A DNA stretch of 64,000 nucleotides from Scalindua sp964344685. Its GTDB lineage: Bacteria > Planctomycetota > Brocadiia > Brocadiales > Scalinduaceae. Both the position numbers and the translations under genes were made by a program. The notes under the pieces were generated by a model. It did not search any database and was not told the DNA's origin. It worked only from the letters and a program-made list of their open reading frames with translations. The stretch covers positions 62,001 through 126,000 of the forward strand of contig CAYFOK010000002.1 of NCBI GenBank assembly GCA_964344685.1. Reading direction: 5' to 3'. This document shows positions 27,873 through 36,241 of the stretch, piece by piece; the stretch's first letter is position 1, and each line of letters opens with the position of its first letter.

Positions 27873-28393
27873 TGCCTGATATTTCCAAGTAATTAAAATT
27901 TACGGGTTAAATGAGAAAAATAGCCACGCATAAATTCTGCGAGTTATCATTAACCAAAAATCTCTGATCTCCCTCTTAAAGGTAATTTTAGTTAAAATAG
28001 CATAACTTGTGCCAAATTATGCATACTATAAAGATATCTTTCAGTGCTACTCTTAAGTACTGGCTTAATAGCATGATAAACAAAATAATATTTGAAACCC
28101 TAAGGGAGAGCAATAAGGTGGGAAAAAGTAATTGTGGGTAACATTCCCCAATTATTACCCGCCCTGCTTATGTTTCGCATAGGCCGGCAAGCGCTGCCTG
28201 CGAAGTTGTTGCGGTAGTTAGGACTGTCGAAGAAAAAGGCGGATTAATGTCATCAAGCGTGTTGATTCAGGCATAAAAAACATGAATCACCAAGGTTTTG
28301 ATTGAAATTACAATTCATCGTGCTATAAAAGGATAGTGACACAAAAGTTACAATATTGCCCTTTTAACAATAACTATAAAATTAGATTTTTTT
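27873..28393. other. 521-bp intergenic region, divergent
   Basis: Separates the minus-strand membrane protein from the plus-strand PHP phosphatase. It holds GGGTAA/TTACCC arms around 28136-28160, a GGCAAGCGCTGCC hairpin around 28183-28195 and the cpsB-like promoter candidate at 28302-28329. I see no open frame with a ribosome site. Confidence 0.4.
28302..28329 (+). promoter_or_regulatory. Putative sigma-70 promoter for the PHP phosphatase gene
   Basis: TTGAAA (28302-28307), a 16-bp spacer, then TATAAA (28324-28329). Each hexamer is one base off consensus. The implied start near 28336 would give a leader of about 58 nt. The same two hexamers at the same spacing occur upstream of ahcY (31190-31217). 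Confidence 0.5.
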
Positions 28394-29113
28394 ATGATAG
28401 ATATTCATGCGCATGTACTTCCTGCTATAGATGATGGGCCTGAAACAATCGAAGAATCGATTGAACTCTGCAAAGTGGCAGCGAATGACGGAATTAAGAC
28501 GATTGTGGCAACACCGCACACAAAGGATGAAGTATACGAGGCAGAAAGTGTAGAGATTCTTAAAGCGGTTGATACACTTAATAAACAGTTAGAGGAAAAT
28601 CAAATTGATGTAAAGATACTTCCCGGAGCAGAGATACATATTAGTGAGGGATTAGTAGAGAGTGTAAAGAACGGGGACGTACTTACGATCAACAATGGCG
28701 GGAAGTATATCCTTTTTGAGCTTCCTTTTGTCTTCCTTCCTCCCGGTACGGATAGGTTTATGTTCAACCTCAAGTCAAACGGTATTGTTCCAATTATTGC
28801 ACATGCAGAAAGGATAGTGGCATTTCAAAGAAAACCTGAGCTTGTGGATCAGATGGTTCAGACCGGCGCTCGGGTTCAGGTTAACGCGTACAGCTTGACA
28901 AAAAGGGCAATTCCCGGAGAGAGGAAATGTGCGGAATGGCTGCTGAAGAACAGGTTAGTACATTTTATTGCATCTGATGTCCACTCGCTTAAAGGCAGGC
29001 CGCCAATTCTGTCTGAGGCAGTAGAACGTGCTGCCAGGATTGTAGGAGAGGAAGAGGCAAGAAAACTTGTCTGTCATAATCCGGAACAGATAATAAATGG
29101 CCTTGACATTTAG
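28394..29113 (+). CDS. CpsB/CapC-type tyrosine phosphatase (PHP fold)
   Basis: A 239-residue PHP-domain phosphatase of the CpsB/YwqE family. The metal-binding start MIDIHAHVLPAIDDGPETIEES is diagnostic; VATPHTKDEVY, PGAEIHISEG, PIIAHAERIVAF and FIASDVHSLKGRPP follow. These manganese enzymes dephosphorylate tyrosine kinases that control exopolysaccharide export. No kinase or polysaccharide cluster is adjacent, so the partner must lie elsewhere. Normal length. No Shine-Dalgarno site precedes the ATG, which follows a run of T. Confidence 0.92.
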   Translation: MIDIHAHVLPAIDDGPETIEESIELCKVAANDGIKTIVATPHTKDEVYEAESVEILKAVDTLNKQLEENQIDVKILPGAEIHISEGLVESVKNGDVLTINNGGKYILFELPFVFLPPGTDRFMFNLKSNGIVPIIAHAERIVAFQRKPELVDQMVQTGARVQVNAYSLTKRAIPGERKCAEWLLKNRLVHFIASDVHSLKGRPPILSEAVERAARIVGEEEARKLVCHNPEQIINGLDI

Positions 29114-29226
29114 TAGTTTGAAATAAACTTTTAATAGAATATTTATGAATATATAATCCTGATACATTCGTAAATAAAGGTCTGTTTGATCTTAGTCCTG
29201 GTTTTTCTATCTTTCCGGAGAATAAT

Positions 29227-29236
29227 GGGGGGGGGG
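29227..29236. repeat. G10 homopolymer tract
   Basis: Ten consecutive G in an AT-rich intergenic region, 7 bp beyond the stop of the minus-strand gene ending at 29244. Such a tract is unusual in this base composition. It may be length-variable, or its length may be inexact in the assembly. Confidence 0.8.
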
Positions 29237-29243
29237 ATGGACA

Positions 29244-29927
29244 TTAATTTATTGTTGATTGGATGTACCTTATCTTTGATGGGCAGCTCATCCTGCTGAA
29301 TTGTCTCAGGTTACGCAAACGATCTTGCTGTGGGAGAAGGTCGATGTGTTTTGTATACATCATGCCGAATTTCCCGGCATCTTCATATCTTTTTCTCTCT
29401 GATGTATCTTCAACATCAAATTTACGTTTGTAAAAGAGATGGTACCTTATATACTCTTTGTCAAATTTACTCAGCTTTAATGATCTGTTCTGCATTGCAA
29501 TAAAGTATTTCAAAATCAGGTACTTGGTTACATTTGCCTGTAACTCCAGTTCGAGAAGGCTGAACGGGCGATTCAATTTATAGTTCTGAGCTATAAATAA
29601 GAAGTGGTCCAGCTCTTCAACAAAGCTTGCGCAAAGATCAATGTTTTCATCGTGTATGCCAAGTCTCGGGTCATTGTCTTCCAATTCTCTGATTAATGCG
29701 TCCGGGTAATAAATACTTACTTTAAGAGTATCTCCGGCATCCCTTATCAAGACTTTCGCACCTGAATGGCTGTTAACAACCGTACGGATTTCTTCATCTG
29801 CATAGAACTCTTTATAGCCTTTGTCACCAATAATATATTGTTCGATATTGGTAATCCCGGTATCCAGCGCATATGTCTTTTCTATCTTTCTTTGTAATTC
29901 CTTAATCAATGGATTTCTGATTCTCAT
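29244..29927 (-). CDS. Hypothetical 227-residue protein
   Basis: A soluble protein I do not recognise. It begins MRIRNPLIKELQRKIEKTYALDTGITNIEQYIIGDKGYKEF, has a middle segment KVLIRDAGDTLKVSIYYPDALIRELEDNDPRLGI, then helices rich in aromatic and acidic residues (ASFVEELDHFLFIAQNY) and a Tyr/Lys-rich part (KYFIAMQNRSLKLSKFDKEYIRYHLFYKRKF). No signal or membrane segment. The next gene upstream on the same strand is another unknown (30070-30876), separated by a 142-bp gap that carries an inverted-repeat element. The two may work together. Confidence 0.7.
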   Translation of the reverse strand: MRIRNPLIKELQRKIEKTYALDTGITNIEQYIIGDKGYKEFYADEEIRTVVNSHSGAKVLIRDAGDTLKVSIYYPDALIRELEDNDPRLGIHDENIDLCASFVEELDHFLFIAQNYKLNRPFSLLELELQANVTKYLILKYFIAMQNRSLKLSKFDKEYIRYHLFYKRKFDVEDTSERKRYEDAGKFGMMYTKHIDLLPQQDRLRNLRQFSRMSCPSKIRYIQSTIN

Positions 29928-29961
29928 TTTTATCCCGAGTGGAAAAATGGTTTTTTAATTT

Positions 29962-30060
29962 TAGACACTTCCCTCCAGGCCAGGCCGTTCGCCAGCCCGA
30001 CAAGTTGTTCTGGCGGGGACGGGTAGTTCACTTAAGGTCTTTCAAACTTGGATGTGTCTA
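29962..30060. repeat. 99-bp MITE-like inverted-repeat element
   Basis: Bounded by TAGACAC (29962-29968) and GTGTCTA (30054-30060). Inside is a stem CGCCAG/CTGGCG around CCCGACAAGTTGTT (about 29990-30015). It is noticeably more GC-rich than the surroundings. The left flank, 29951-29971, matches 3024-3044 in 20 of 21 positions. The segment TTTCAAACTTGGAT (30040-30053) has a near-copy upstream of the next gene (about 30947-30961). No transposase is present. Confidence 0.45.
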
Positions 30061-30069
30061 TACCGAACA

Positions 30070-30876
30070 CTATGCAATCCCTGTATTTGCAGTGCAAAGA
30101 TACTCTTTATTCATAAAACTGAGAACCTGCGAAACAGCTTCAAACCCTTCTGATAATTGTGATAGTGTACCTGTAAGCCTGTTTTTCTTTGCGTTGGTGT
30201 GTTCCGATGCAAGGCCGTAATATGTCTTACCGAAGCCTACGTAATAGTGGCTGTCGACAAGTCTTCGTTTGGATTCATATCTGTATTTAATATATTCCGG
30301 AATCATTCCTGTCAGGAAAAGTGTATAATTTCCTATGTGACAGTAGATATAAAATTTTTCAAGGTTATCCGAATCCAGAGAGTCAGTAATCATATCTACT
30401 ATATATTGGAGTGATTTCTTCTCATCATCATTCGTGCTGAACAGCCTTGAACTATCGATAAATTGTGCCAGCATATTTGCAATATAGTTTGAAACTTGAG
30501 TATCTTCAAGCAGGCCAGTAAGCCTTTTTTTATCCCACGGAATGACTGGTTTGGTGCTGTTTAAAGCATCTATCGTTTTTTCTATAAACCTGGGATCTTC
30601 TCTTTTCTCTTTAAATGCCCTTCTCAAAAGCAGTGAAAACAGGAAAAAGGGAGATATGGCCAGAATACGTTCAGTACAGCTCATCACTTTGTCGAATACC
30701 CTGTCGCTGTCGATCATTTTGGCGATTACATCCTCATCTCCGTTTATTAAACTTGCAATATTCTCGTAATCATTCCGCTTGGTTACATAGCTTTCAATTA
30801 GGAATAAGAGATCCCTGTCTGATAGTCCCTGCAAGCTCTCTTTTTGAAGTTCTTTAATAGCTTCGTCTTTCATCAT
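30070..30876 (-). CDS. Hypothetical 268-residue helical protein
   Basis: An all-helical, charged soluble protein of no family I recognise. Notable parts are LSDRDLLFLIESYVTKRNDYENIASLINGDEDVIAKMI near the N-terminus, LAISPFFLFSLLLRRAFKEKREDPRFIEKTIDALNS in the middle, and HYYVGFGKTYYGLASEHTNAKKNRLTGTLSQLSEGFEAVSQVLSFM near the C-terminus. GGGAGA sits eight bases before ATG 30876. A 142-bp gap with a repeat element separates it from a second unknown gene on the same strand. Nothing suggests an enzyme. Confidence 0.7.
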   Translation of the reverse strand: MMKDEAIKELQKESLQGLSDRDLLFLIESYVTKRNDYENIASLINGDEDVIAKMIDSDRVFDKVMSCTERILAISPFFLFSLLLRRAFKEKREDPRFIEKTIDALNSTKPVIPWDKKRLTGLLEDTQVSNYIANMLAQFIDSSRLFSTNDDEKKSLQYIVDMITDSLDSDNLEKFYIYCHIGNYTLFLTGMIPEYIKYRYESKRRLVDSHYYVGFGKTYYGLASEHTNAKKNRLTGTLSQLSEGFEAVSQVLSFMNKEYLCTANTGIA

Positions 30877-31321
30877 AAGCTTTCTCCCAAAAAATTAGCG
30901 AAATATGTAATCAGGAAATCGAACTTTACCGAACACTTCAAAACTTGGATTATATCTACTTATACGGATAAGTTACATAGAAATTAGTTTGAGATTTACA
31001 AAGATAATGAGCAACAATTGTACCAAAAACTCATTATTTTCCACTTTCACAACTTCCTATAAATTAACAGGTTATGGTGTGCCGGCATTTGTGTACATGT
31101 TTTTGTGAATATTTAGTGGGAAGTTTTTGTATTAATCTGGTATTTTTTAGTAACAATTTGGCTTAATCCAGCAAATCAGAAAAAAATAGTTGAAAATTTA
31201 AAGCCTTTTACTATAAAATACAACGTTTAGATAAAAATATCAGATTTTCAGTTTGTCAAACACACCCGACAACTACTATTTATTAAACACTTATTTGTAA
31301 TTTTTCATAAAGGAATATGAT
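30877..31321. other. 445-bp intergenic region upstream of ahcY
   Basis: Divergent gap. Near 30935-30967 it carries a near-copy of the segment seen at 30040-30070 (ACCGAACAC and TTCAAAACTTGGAT). The ahcY promoter candidate is at 31190-31217. I looked for an S-adenosylhomocysteine riboswitch ahead of ahcY and saw no convincing one. Confidence 0.4.
31190..31217 (+). promoter_or_regulatory. Putative sigma-70 promoter for ahcY
   Basis: TTGAAA (31190-31195), 16-bp spacer, TATAAA (31212-31217), each hexamer one base from consensus. The implied 5' leader is about 98 nt. An AAAGGA ribosome site stands about eight bases before the ATG at 31322. Confidence 0.55.
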
Positions 31322-32695
31322 ATGACTACCCTTACGTTAGACTATAAGGTTGCCGACATAAACCTGGCGGATTGGGGACGTCGTGAAACCACTCTTGCCG
31401 AAGGTGAAATGCCCGGTTTAATGGGTCTTAGAAAAAAATATGAGAATGAGCAGCCCCTTAAAGGCGCTAAAATTATCGGCTGTATCCATATGACAATCCA
31501 GACTGCCGTATTGATAGAAACGCTTGTCGCCCTGGGGGCGGAAGTCCGTTGGTCGTCATGTAACATTTTTTCCACACAAGACCACGCTGCTGCTGCCATG
31601 GCTGCTGCCGGTGTTGCTGTATATGCGTGGAAAGGTCAGACAGAGGAAGAAGGGTCATGGTGCATAGAACAGACTATTCTGAAAGATGGCAAGCCATGGG
31701 ATGCTAATGTGCTGCTTGATGACGGTGGAGACCTAACTGCAATGGTACACGAGAAATACCCGCAGATGCTTGATGCAATTCATGGTATAACGGAAGAGAC
31801 TACAACCGGTGTTCACAGACTGTTTGACATGATGGCAAAAGGAGAGTTAAAGGTCCCGGCCATCAACGTTAACGATTCAGTTACTAAATCCAAAAACGAT
31901 AATAAGTACGGGTGCCGTCACAGCTTGAATGATGCTGTTAAGCGCGGAACTGATGCCCTTCTTTCCGGTAAAAAAGCTCTGGTTGTAGGTTACGGTGACG
32001 TAGGTAAGGGTTCTGCCCAGAGTTTGAATCAGGAAGGGATGATCGTAAAGATATCTGAGATTGATCCTATCTGTGGTATGCAGGCATGCATGGACGGATT
32101 TGAAGTTGTCTCTCCTTATATAGATGGAAACAACACCGGCTCTCCCGAATGCGTTGATAAACAGTTGCTGGAAAAGACAGACCTGATCGTAACTACTACC
32201 GGTAACGTGAACGTATGTGATCGTCACATGCTGGCATCCGTGAAACGAGGAGCAATCGTATGTAACATCGGCCATTTCGATCATGAGATAGACACTCAAT
32301 TCATGCGAGATAACTGGAGATGGGAAGAGGTGAAACCTCAAGTCCATAAAGTCTATAGATCAGACGATGAGGAAGATTACATTATTCTCCTCTCTGAAGG
32401 ACGCCTTGTTAACCTTGGCAACGCAACCGGACATCCTTCACGCATTATGGACGGTTCATTTACAAACCAGGTACTCGCACAGATGTATCTCTACAAGGAA
32501 GCGTGGGCGGACAAGCCCGAGTCTGAACGTGAGCCGGTTTATGTAAAGGTCCTTCCCAAGAAACTGGATGAAGAGGTTGCTGCGGAGATGGTTAAAGGTT
32601 TTGGAGGTGTGATAACTGTCATGACACAGGAGCAGTCTGAGTACATCAGTACTCCAATTGAGGGCCCATTCAAGCCTGAAACATATAGATATTAA
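31322..32695 (+). CDS. ahcY: Adenosylhomocysteinase
   Basis: S-adenosylhomocysteine hydrolase, 457 residues. It splits SAH into adenosine and homocysteine and so relieves inhibition of methyltransferases. Motifs seen are GCIHMTIQTAVLIETL, VRWSSCNIFSTQDHAAAA, NVLLDDGGDLTAMVH, NVNDSVTKSKNDNKYGCRHSL, the NAD-binding loop LVVGYGDVGKGSAQSL, NIGHFDHEID and the C-terminal KPETYRY. Normal length. A strong terminator follows. With metK at 33531-34700 it covers two steps of the methyl cycle within 3.5 kb. Confidence 0.98.
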   Translation: MTTLTLDYKVADINLADWGRRETTLAEGEMPGLMGLRKKYENEQPLKGAKIIGCIHMTIQTAVLIETLVALGAEVRWSSCNIFSTQDHAAAAMAAAGVAVYAWKGQTEEEGSWCIEQTILKDGKPWDANVLLDDGGDLTAMVHEKYPQMLDAIHGITEETTTGVHRLFDMMAKGELKVPAINVNDSVTKSKNDNKYGCRHSLNDAVKRGTDALLSGKKALVVGYGDVGKGSAQSLNQEGMIVKISEIDPICGMQACMDGFEVVSPYIDGNNTGSPECVDKQLLEKTDLIVTTTGNVNVCDRHMLASVKRGAIVCNIGHFDHEIDTQFMRDNWRWEEVKPQVHKVYRSDDEEDYIILLSEGRLVNLGNATGHPSRIMDGSFTNQVLAQMYLYKEAWADKPESEREPVYVKVLPKKLDEEVAAEMVKGFGGVITVMTQEQSEYISTPIEGPFKPETYRY

Positions 32696-32730
32696 TGAGC
32701 CTTTTTAAGGGTAGGGTTACCATAAAAAAA

Positions 32731-32762
32731 GCACAGGAACACGAGTTTCCTGTGCTTTTTTT
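32731..32762 (+). terminator. Rho-independent terminator after ahcY
   Basis: A perfect 10-bp stem AGCACAGGAA (32731-32740) / TTCCTGTGCT (32748-32757) with a 7-nt loop, flanked by an A run on the left and a T run on the right. It can therefore act in both directions, serving ahcY and the convergent TPR gene. Confidence 0.93.
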
Positions 32763-32811
32763 ACTTCAAGTCCTTATTTTCCTTTAAATCTCGCATGCTT
32801 GTTTATAAAAA

Positions 32812-33369
32812 TCACTCCGTCCATTCATCCTTACCAGTCTTTTTGTAAAGGGCCCTCATGTTTTCCAATGTAATAGCAACCTCCGGGTGGTCAGAGCCAA
32901 GGGTCTGTTTCAATATTTTCAACGCCTGCCTGTAAAGAGGTTCAGCTTCTTTATATCTCCCCTGGTTATAATAGAGTTCTGCCAGATTGTTCAGGGATAT
33001 TGCAACATCAGGGTGGTCAGACCCAAGAGCTTTTTTATTTATTTCCAATGCCCGTTTATACAACGGTTCAATTTCTGCATATGTGCCTTTCATGACGTAC
33101 AACTCGGCCAGATTGTTAAGAGATATTGCTACTTTTGGATGGTCAGGGCCAAATGTATCTTCTGCTACCTTTAATGCTTCTTTGGTTACACTTAATGCAT
33201 CCGGATACCGCTTCTGCTTGATGAGTGTTTTGGCCTTGCCATTCAGTTTTTCCCACAGTACCTCCTGGGCATATACCGACGAAGAAAACGACAGTACCAG
33301 AACCATTGTGAAAACAACTTTAGACCTGGAGGGAGTCAGGGAGCTTATTATGTTTACTAATGTTGCCAT
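32812..33369 (-). CDS. Exported TPR (kinesin-light-chain-like) protein
   Basis: A 185-residue protein with an N-terminal signal peptide (VVFTMVLVLSFSSSVYAQ), then about three to four tetratricopeptide repeats of the 42-residue kinesin-light-chain type. Each repeat contains (G/S)xDHPxVAISLNNLAELYxxxGxYxEAEPLYxRALxI. TPR arrays mediate protein-protein contacts; the partner is unknown. Start ATG 33369 has CAGGA nine bases upstream and is preferred over TTG 33393. It stands between ahcY and metK, perhaps by chance. Confidence 0.85.
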   Translation of the reverse strand: MATLVNIISSLTPSRSKVVFTMVLVLSFSSSVYAQEVLWEKLNGKAKTLIKQKRYPDALSVTKEALKVAEDTFGPDHPKVAISLNNLAELYVMKGTYAEIEPLYKRALEINKKALGSDHPDVAISLNNLAELYYNQGRYKEAEPLYRQALKILKQTLGSDHPEVAITLENMRALYKKTGKDEWTE

Positions 33370-33451
33370 TGATAAAATCCTGTTGATGTGCAATTTTGTT
33401 TAAAAAGGCAGCAGTTGTTACTCTCCTTTTTATATTTATTCAGACCTTTTT

Positions 33452-33491
33452 AGAGGGAGTTGGGCATTGTTACCTCCGCCCCACTCCCTCT
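33452..33491. terminator. Hairpin downstream of metK
   Basis: A 9-bp perfect inverted repeat AGAGGGAGT (33452-33460) / ACTCCCTCT (33483-33491), extended by GGG/CCC inside. It sits 40 bp past the metK stop. No T run follows on the minus strand, so this may be an mRNA-stabilising or factor-dependent end rather than a classic terminator. Confidence 0.45.
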
Positions 33492-33530
33492 TGAAGTTGT
33501 AAAACAAAGAGCTTCAAACCGGGTTACTTA

Positions 33531-34700
33531 TTACAGTCCTGCATCCTTTCTCAGTATTTCAGCTTTATCAGTTTTTTCCCAGGAGAAAGAGTCTTCAGTT
33601 CTTCCGAAATGACCATGTCTTGCCGTAACCTGGTATATAGGCCTTCTCAACTGAAGACCATCGATAATGCCTTTTGGTGTAAGATCAAAATGCTTCTCGA
33701 CCAGTTCCTCTATCTTTGCTTCCGGGATTTTGGCAGTGTTCTCTGTCGAAATTAGAACTGACATAGGTTTGGCAACGCCAATAGCGTAAGATAATTGAAC
33801 TTCGCAGGCATCTGCGAGACCGGCAGCTACTATATTTTTGGCAACGTAACGTGCGGCATAGGCGGCACTGCGATCAACTTTCGACGGGTCTTTTCCGGAA
33901 AAGGCTCCGCCTCCATGCCTTGCTCTGCCGCCATACGTATCAACAATGATCTTCCTTCCGGTTAAACCACAGTCTCCCTGAGGTCCGCCTACTACGAAAC
34001 GGCCGGTCGGATTAATATAGTATTTAGTTTCACTATCCAGAAATTCTGCAGGAATAACTTTTTTTACCACCTTTTCGATTATGTCATTTTTCAGTTGATC
34101 ATGAGAAATGTCAGGAGCGTGCTGGGATGAAATAACGACTGCGTCCACCCTTACAGGCTTACTGCCGTCATATTCAACGGTTACCTGTGATTTACCATCA
34201 GGACGAAGATAGCCAAGGTCTCCGGTCTGTCTCTCCTCCGCAAGCTTCTTGACTAAACGGTGAGACATGCATATTGGGAGAGGCATTAGCTCTTCAGTTT
34301 CGTTGCATGCAAATCCGAACATCATTCCCTGGTCTCCAGCACCGTGTTCACTGTGCAGGCCCTCACCTTCTGAGACACCCTGCGCAATGTCCGGAGATTG
34401 TTTATCGAGTGAAGTTAAAACAGCGCAGGTTTCATAGTCAAATCCCATTGATGAATCAGTGTAACCTATATCCTTAATAGTCTGCCTGGCAATATGCTGT
34501 ATATCTATAACCGCCTTGGTTGTTATTTCTCCGGCAATCATTGCCATTCCAGTAGTTACAAGTGTCTCGCATGCAACACGCGACATCGGGTCCTGTGCCA
34601 GAATTGCATCTAATATGGCATCAGAGATCTGGTCGGCAATTTTGTCAGGATGCCCCATAGAAACTGATTCAGAAGTAAATAAATGGTTTCCTTTTTTCAT
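33531..34700 (-). CDS. metK: S-adenosylmethionine synthetase
   Basis: MetK, 389 residues, making SAM from methionine and ATP. Motifs are LFTSESVSMGHPDKIADQISDAILD, the glycine-rich loop GEGLHSEHGAGDQGMMFGFA, FVVGGPQGDCGLTGRKIIVDTYGGRARHGGGAFSGKDPSKVDRSAAYAARYVAKNIV with the P-loop GGGAFSGKD, and VTARHGHFGR. Full length. A GGGAAAGAGA stretch lies upstream of the ATG. Together with ahcY it maintains the methyl-donor supply. Confidence 0.98.
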   Translation of the reverse strand: MKKGNHLFTSESVSMGHPDKIADQISDAILDAILAQDPMSRVACETLVTTGMAMIAGEITTKAVIDIQHIARQTIKDIGYTDSSMGFDYETCAVLTSLDKQSPDIAQGVSEGEGLHSEHGAGDQGMMFGFACNETEELMPLPICMSHRLVKKLAEERQTGDLGYLRPDGKSQVTVEYDGSKPVRVDAVVISSQHAPDISHDQLKNDIIEKVVKKVIPAEFLDSETKYYINPTGRFVVGGPQGDCGLTGRKIIVDTYGGRARHGGGAFSGKDPSKVDRSAAYAARYVAKNIVAAGLADACEVQLSYAIGVAKPMSVLISTENTAKIPEAKIEELVEKHFDLTPKGIIDGLQLRRPIYQVTARHGHFGRTEDSFSWEKTDKAEILRKDAGL

Positions 34701-34888
34701 TTGATTCTCTTTCCCTTTCTAATGTTTTTGTTAAAATATTATCCACAGATAACGTAGTGAAATCATTTACATTTTATGCTTTCTTGTCCTTCTTAAGTTA
34801 TCCTTAAAATGTGAAAAGCTAACCGCCTGTACCTATTCGGGCAGGAAGCTTTCCGCTACTGTTATTTTTTACAAGATAAAACAAGTAG

Positions 34889-36187
34889 TTAATTCATTAT
34901 TAGATCCCTTATTATCTCAATATTTCTGTCTGTTGCACCTCTCTTTTCATTAACTACCTTCTGTGCTTTAAGTCCCATCTCCTTAGCCGCATCAGGATTA
35001 CTAATAAAAAGCTCAACTGTTTTAAAGAGCTCCTCTTCTGTTTTAACGACTTTGGCAGCATCGTTCTTTAGAAGGAGATCTGCTTCTTCTGTAAAGTTAA
35101 ATGTATGCGGGCCAAAAATAACCGGTTTTCCCTGCCCTGCCGGTTCCATCATATTTTGGCCACCGGATGGCACAAGGCTCTTACCGACAAAAACGTAATT
35201 TGAAACTGAATATATATTTTCTAAATCACCGACCGTATCGATTAATATGATCTCTCTCTTTGTGTTTTTCCATTTGTAACGGGAGTGTTCTACCTCGGTT
35301 TTCAGTACGGGAACAAACCCCATCTTTTCTATCAACCTGGAAACGTCTCTGGTTCTTTCAATATGTCTTGGGGCCAGGATTAATTTTAAATTCGGATTAG
35401 TTTCATTCAACCTTTCAAAGACTCTGATTAAGATCTCTTCCTCTCCCTCATGAGTGCTTCCACCTACAAGTACCAGATCGTCATCCTTAATATGGAATAA
35501 TTCTGCAATCCCCTCACTGATGTTTTCATCAATACAGTCTGGAATATTATCGTATTTCATTGTGCCGGTAACGAAAACCTGTTTACCCGGTATGCCTAAA
35601 TCACGAAAACGCTGTGCGTCAGGTTCGGTCCTGGCACAAAAAATATTCATTTCACTGGTCAGGCTATTACGAAAATCTTTTGAAATGCGGCTGATAGCCC
35701 GGTATGCCATAAGAGATCTATTGGAAATCCTTCCATTAACTATGATAATTGGGATTTTTTTCTTATAAGCAGATATTAAGAAATTCGGCCATATTTCAAG
35801 TTCGACTAATAGAATAAAGTTTGGTTTTTTTTTATGGATTACTTTTTCTGTTATCCAGCTTAAATCGAGAGGAAAATAGAAAACGTTTTTGTTCAGGAAA
35901 TTTCTCTCTGCGACAGAAAACCCTGTATTTGTAGTGGCTGATATAAAGGTTTCCCATTCAGGGAATTCCTCATCAATCCTCTCAATAATACTTTTTGCAG
36001 TAATAATTTCTCCTACTGATGCCCCATGTACCCATATACTGGGTTTGTGGCTTAATCTGTCCGCCTGTATACCAAATCTTTGATTCAATCCGGAACGATA
36101 GCGCCTGCTTGTTAATATTTTGTATAATAAATATGGTGAGCCTAATAAAGATGCGGTTAAATAAATTGAATCAAAGATTAATGGCAT
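34889..36187 (-). CDS. waaA: 3-deoxy-D-manno-octulosonic acid (Kdo) transferase
   Basis: WaaA/KdtA, 432 residues, a GT30 glycosyltransferase adding Kdo to lipid A precursors at the inner-membrane face. An N-terminal membrane anchor (DSIYLTASLLGSPYLLYKIL) is followed by IWVHGASVGEI, FILLVELEIWPNFL, VNGRISNRS, FVTGTMKYD, LILAPRHIERTRDV, VDTVGDLENIYSVSNYVFVGKSLVPSGGQNMMEPAGQGKPVIFGPHTFNF. All family blocks are present. It follows secA by 54 bp on the same strand. This supports a Kdo-containing LPS, in agreement with lptD. Confidence 0.95.
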   Translation of the reverse strand: MPLIFDSIYLTASLLGSPYLLYKILTSRRYRSGLNQRFGIQADRLSHKPSIWVHGASVGEIITAKSIIERIDEEFPEWETFISATTNTGFSVAERNFLNKNVFYFPLDLSWITEKVIHKKKPNFILLVELEIWPNFLISAYKKKIPIIIVNGRISNRSLMAYRAISRISKDFRNSLTSEMNIFCARTEPDAQRFRDLGIPGKQVFVTGTMKYDNIPDCIDENISEGIAELFHIKDDDLVLVGGSTHEGEEEILIRVFERLNETNPNLKLILAPRHIERTRDVSRLIEKMGFVPVLKTEVEHSRYKWKNTKREIILIDTVGDLENIYSVSNYVFVGKSLVPSGGQNMMEPAGQGKPVIFGPHTFNFTEEADLLLKNDAAKVVKTEEELFKTVELFISNPDAAKEMGLKAQKVVNEKRGATDRNIEIIRDLIMN

Positions 36188-36241
36188 CTTGTTGTGTTCA
36201 TTGACATTAATTAATGTAAAGATAATGCAGTTATCGGCTCA

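Noticed and set aside
30877..31321. S-adenosylhomocysteine or SAM riboswitch ahead of ahcY or metK
   Set aside because: No conserved core or pseudoknot sequence could be seen in either leader.
34739..34747. A perfect DnaA box (TTATCCACA) upstream of metK
   Set aside because: It is single, with no cluster of boxes and no AT-rich unwinding repeats or dnaA/dnaN nearby. One copy is expected by chance in a window this long.
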